From: Clostridia bacterium
Lineage (GTDB): Bacteria; Bacillota; Clostridia; Peptostreptococcales; Anaerovoracaceae
Length of the DNA: 7,114 bases
Assembly: GCA_900754805.1 (NCBI GenBank)
Contig: CAAEEE010000302.1
Span: forward strand, 1 to 7,114
Reading direction: 5' to 3'
Shown: positions 5,286-7,114 of the stretch, in pieces
Layout: each line of letters begins with the position of its first letter
How positions within the stretch are numbered: position 1 is the stretch's first letter
Notes under the pieces: generated by a model
Database searches by the model: none
What the model was told of the DNA's origin: nothing
Seen by the model: the letters and a program-made list of their open reading frames with translations, nothing else
Program-made: the position numbers and the translations under genes

Positions 5286-6752
5286 TTAATTTGCAGTGTC
5301 TCCATCTTCCTCTGCAATCAATATCGAGCTTTCCTGCGCGGGATTATCAATAAGCTCACCCTTGTAGTTATATCTTGAGCCGTGGCACGGGCAGTCCCAT
5401 GTCTTCGTGGAATCATTCCAATTGAGCTTGCATTTCAGATGCGGGCATTTCAATGTTACGATGTAGATTCTGCCGTTTTCGTCCCGATACGCACCGGCCT
5501 TTTTGTCTTTATACTTTATTTCCTTTGCCGTACCCACCGGAAGGTTGTGAAGCTCGCCGTTTGCTCTCTTAAGATGCGCCGAAAATCCTTTCACGGTTTC
5601 TTTTGTATTTGTAAAGATGTTCTTTCTTGCGGCAGCAAACTTAAACCGCTGCGGTGAAAAAACTTCGCCGTAATCCAGCGGGCTCCCGCAAATCAGACTG
5701 CTGATAATATCTGCGCTCACCATCGAGCTTGTCATGCCCCATTTACCGAAGCCGGTCGCAATAAAAATGTTTGAATTATCACCGCCGAATCTGCCGATAT
5801 ACGGAATGTTGTCAATCGTAACACAATCCTGTGCAGACCACTTCGCTGTGATTTTGTGATTCGGATAGAGCTCCCGTGCCTTTTCTGCCAACATGTCAAA
5901 CGGCATCTTGCTTGGCATGACCCCTGTTCTGTGTGCGCCGCCTCCAAGAAGAATGTAATCGCCATAGCTTCGGAATGACAGGCTTTCGTTTCCGCTGCCG
6001 ATATACATTCCGTCAAGTTTAACGCCTTTTCCTTCCAGCGCCGCAACATAGCTCCTCTCCTGACTCATCCTTAGGAAGTAATAGGACGGAAAGTTAATAA
6101 ACGGATAGTGCGTGGCAATGACGATGTTTTTGGCTTCGATTCGAGCATTTTTTGTATAAATGGTGCTGCCGACGATTCGTGTCACTGCGGTGTGCTCGAA
6201 ACATTCTAAGTCATTTATAATACCGCTGACAAATTTGAGCGGATGAAACTGCGCTTGATTCTTGAATACCAGTGCATCCGTTATTTTTATCGGAAGGTCT
6301 GTCTTCTCGGTCATATAGCAGTCGATTCCGGCAGCGCTTGCCGACATATATTCCCTGTCTAATGTGTTTTCTTCCTCGGTAGAATATAAGCAAGCGTCCT
6401 TTTTCTCAAAATCGCATTCTAGGTTTCTTTGCGTTATGATTTGTTCGTATTCCTTAATTGCGTTTTCGTTTGCCGCTGCATACTGAGCCGCCGGCTCCGA
6501 TCCGTAATATTTCGTGATTTTATCGTATATCTCGCCGTGCTGCGATGTAATTTTTGCGGTTGTGTTTTTCGTTTGGCCGCTGCATATTTCACCGGCTTCA
6601 AGGATTATGCTCGCTATGCCCTGCTCCTTCAGCTTGTATGCCGTCAAGATTCCTGCCAGTCCGCCGCCAATAACAGCCGTGTCAACCGTCATGTTCTGAT
6701 CCAAGGAATGGAATGTCTTTAAATTTACGGTTTCACTCCAAATTGAATTCAT
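5286..6752 (-). CDS. FAD-dependent oxidoreductase with C-terminal Rieske [2Fe-2S] domain (YhfW-like)
   Basis: A 488-residue two-domain redox protein. Residues 24-360 form a DAO/GlcD-type flavoprotein: VDTAVIGGGLAG (23-34) is the dinucleotide-binding GxGxxG motif with the closing acidic E52, and IDNIPYIGRF (313-322) plus IFIATGFGKWGM (329-340) are the usual C-terminal FAD contacts. Residues about 400-480 are a Rieske domain: CPHLKC (436-441) and CPCHGS (454-459) give cluster ligands C436, H438, C454 and H457. C441 and C456 also match the disulfide pair of high-potential Rieske proteins. The layout resembles Bacillus YhfW. No signal peptide is seen, so it acts in the cytoplasm; substrate and electron partner are unknown. 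The ATG at 6752 follows GGGGGGTGATCGC, a good ribosome site. A TTG at 6800 in the same frame has no such site. It is monocistronic. Confidence 0.92.
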   Translation of the reverse strand: MNSIWSETVNLKTFHSLDQNMTVDTAVIGGGLAGILTAYKLKEQGIASIILEAGEICSGQTKNTTAKITSQHGEIYDKITKYYGSEPAAQYAAANENAIKEYEQIITQRNLECDFEKKDACLYSTEEENTLDREYMSASAAGIDCYMTEKTDLPIKITDALVFKNQAQFHPLKFVSGIINDLECFEHTAVTRIVGSTIYTKNARIEAKNIVIATHYPFINFPSYYFLRMSQERSYVAALEGKGVKLDGMYIGSGNESLSFRSYGDYILLGGGAHRTGVMPSKMPFDMLAEKARELYPNHKITAKWSAQDCVTIDNIPYIGRFGGDNSNIFIATGFGKWGMTSSMVSADIISSLICGSPLDYGEVFSPQRFKFAAARKNIFTNTKETVKGFSAHLKRANGELHNLPVGTAKEIKYKDKKAGAYRDENGRIYIVTLKCPHLKCKLNWNDSTKTWDCPCHGSRYNYKGELIDNPAQESSILIAEEDGDTAN

Positions 6753-6770
6753 GCGATCACCCCCCGTGTT

Positions 6771-6800
6771 ATTGTGCCCCACTTGCGGAATTTCTTTCAA
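6771..6800 (-). promoter_or_regulatory. Tentative promoter of the Rieske flavoprotein gene
   Basis: Minus strand TTGAAA (6795-6800) is followed after 18 bases by CACAAT (6771-6776), a four-of-six -10 match. It is the best candidate between the hairpin at 6834-6863 and the ribosome site, but it is weak. Confidence 0.3.
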
Positions 6801-6833
6801 TTAAATAAAAGCACCCATCTCTTTTTACTGGGG

Positions 6834-6863
6834 TTCCCCGAAAAGCATAAGCTTTTTGGGGAA
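6834..6863. repeat. Long hairpin upstream of the flavoprotein gene
   Basis: TTCCCCGAAAAGC (6834-6846) and GCTTTTTGGGGAA (6851-6863) form a 13-bp stem with a single G-T pair and an ATAA loop. Neither strand has a U tract after it, so it is not a standard terminator. It could shield the flavoprotein gene from transcription coming from the right, or bind a protein. Confidence 0.65.
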
Positions 6864-6887
6864 AAGGAGCAGCAACGGAGCGCATGA

Positions 6888-6912
6888 AAAAACCGGCCTA
6901 AAGCCGGTTTTT
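6888..6912. terminator. Bidirectional Rho-independent terminator
   Basis: AAAAACCGGC (6888-6897) and GCCGGTTTTT (6903-6912) form a perfect 10-bp stem with a CTAAA loop. T runs end the hairpin on both strands: five on plus, six on minus. On the minus strand it would stop transcripts coming from the structured element at 6947-7089 or from beyond the right edge, separating them from the flavoprotein gene. Confidence 0.8.
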
Positions 6913-7028
6913 GATAGCAGCGTAGTTTGCTGCGATGTGGTGCGGTCGAAGGGATCTGACCGCCTGCAGCGCCTTGCTTGCAGGCTGCCTCCTCGGCTCC
7001 CTTCTCGGTCGCCTTCGGACCATTCGCT

Positions 7029-7055
7029 ATTCGAATGTTCACAGGACATTCGAAT
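7029..7055. repeat. 10-bp perfect inverted repeat
   Basis: ATTCGAATGT (7029-7038) pairs with ACATTCGAAT (7046-7055) around the loop TCACAGG. Each arm also holds the self-complementary word ATTCGAAT. CGAATG at 7032-7037 can alternatively pair with CATTCG at 7021-7026. Confidence 0.75.
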
Positions 7056-7070
7056 CACGCTCATGCCCTC

Positions 7071-7087
7071 ACGGGTTCGAATCCCTT
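7071..7087 (+). other. tRNA T-arm look-alike (no complete tRNA)
   Basis: ACGGG-TTCGAAT-CCCTT has the T-loop consensus GGTTCGAATCC at 7074-7084, with four of five T-stem pairs (C-T mismatch at the second). No D-arm, anticodon arm or matching 5' acceptor strand is present in the preceding 100 bases. It may be a tRNA 3' remnant such as an attachment-site half, or part of the surrounding repeat element. Confidence 0.4.
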
Positions 7088-7114
7088 CGGTTCTCGTATG
7101 AAATTAAAAAAGCA

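Larger units (their letters stand above)
6947..7089. repeat. Structured non-coding element with inverted-repeat ends
   Basis: This fills most of the gene-free stretch from 6753 to the right edge. CGAAGGGAT (6947-6955) and its exact complement ATCCCTTCG (7081-7089) bound about 143 bp. Similar GAAGGGA words also occur inside it. Nested within or overlapping it are further perfect stems: GCGGTC/GACCGC (6942-6963), GCCTGCA/TGCAGGC (6962-6985) and ATTCGAATGT/ACATTCGAAT (7029-7055). TTCGAA occurs three times in 52 bases. Overlapping ORFs of 79-81 codons are open on both strands, but none has a ribosome site or recognisable protein features. Together with the terminator at 6888-6912 it could be a small structured RNA read on the minus strand, or a copy of a dispersed intergenic repeat. 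I do not recognise a known RNA family. Confidence 0.5.

Noticed and set aside
7000..7100. A complete tRNA gene ending at the T-arm motif
   Set aside because: No D-arm, anticodon arm or 5' acceptor strand complementary to the bases after 7087 could be found, and the T-stem has a mismatch.
6825..7101. Three overlapping 79-81 codon ORFs on both strands
   Set aside because: No ribosome sites or domain features; they overlap terminators and inverted repeats, and the plus-strand one ends in a VRIPS string produced by the T-arm motif.
6888..7114. T-box leader or SRP RNA
   Set aside because: The T-box consensus around AGGGTGGNACCGCG and the SRP tetraloop region are absent on both strands.

Overview
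The window looks like a stretch of chromosome from a gut-type Clostridia (Firmicutes; Lachnospiraceae or Ruminococcaceae-like). This is inferred from the gene families present: a clostridial bile salt hydrolase, DHHW and DUF4358-like lipoproteins, a PF09820-type ATPase, a YhfW-like Rieske flavoprotein, AGGAGG-type ribosome sites and moderate base composition. No rRNA, complete tRNA, CRISPR array or transposase was seen. All genes are on the minus strand except one acetyltransferase, so they are described here in minus-strand order from right to left.

Right end (6753-7114): about 360 bases without a credible gene. It holds a strong bidirectional terminator, a separate long hairpin, and a structured element of about 143 bp bounded by a 9-bp inverted repeat. 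The element contains a tRNA T-arm look-alike and mutually exclusive stems. Next comes a flavoprotein with a C-terminal Rieske domain (5286-6752). It converges on a plus-strand hexapeptide-repeat O-acetyltransferase (4580-5218).

Middle (3726-4579): a complete vapBC toxin-antitoxin module of the enteric MvpA/VapC type, with overlapping genes and a palindromic operator laid over its promoter. Its antitoxin most likely starts at a TTG codon. Downstream lie a 66-codon ORF of unknown origin (possibly debris), then a complete bile salt hydrolase (2476-3474) with all catalytic residues. A doubly damaged 3' remnant of a DUF234-type ATPase (2105-2475) is fused directly to the hydrolase stop codon. The bile salt hydrolase therefore sits among a TA module and gene debris, which suggests a recombining, horizontally acquired neighbourhood.

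Left (177-2076): a two-gene operon with a clear promoter and terminator. It encodes two lipoproteins: one with an acidic and Lys/Pro/Ser-repeat linker and a DUF4358-like C-terminal domain, and a DHHW/AlgX-like SGNH-type protein. The stop and start codons overlap as TAATG. These families usually accompany a membrane-bound O-acyltransferase (MBOAT) in envelope polysaccharide acylation, but no MBOAT gene is present here. The window closes with the first 30 codons of a PF09820-type ATPase that has its own promoter.

No clearly new system is proven. The best candidates for follow-up are the structured element at the right end, the MBOAT-less DHHW/DUF4358 pair, and the selectivity loop and debris-flanked setting of the bile salt hydrolase.
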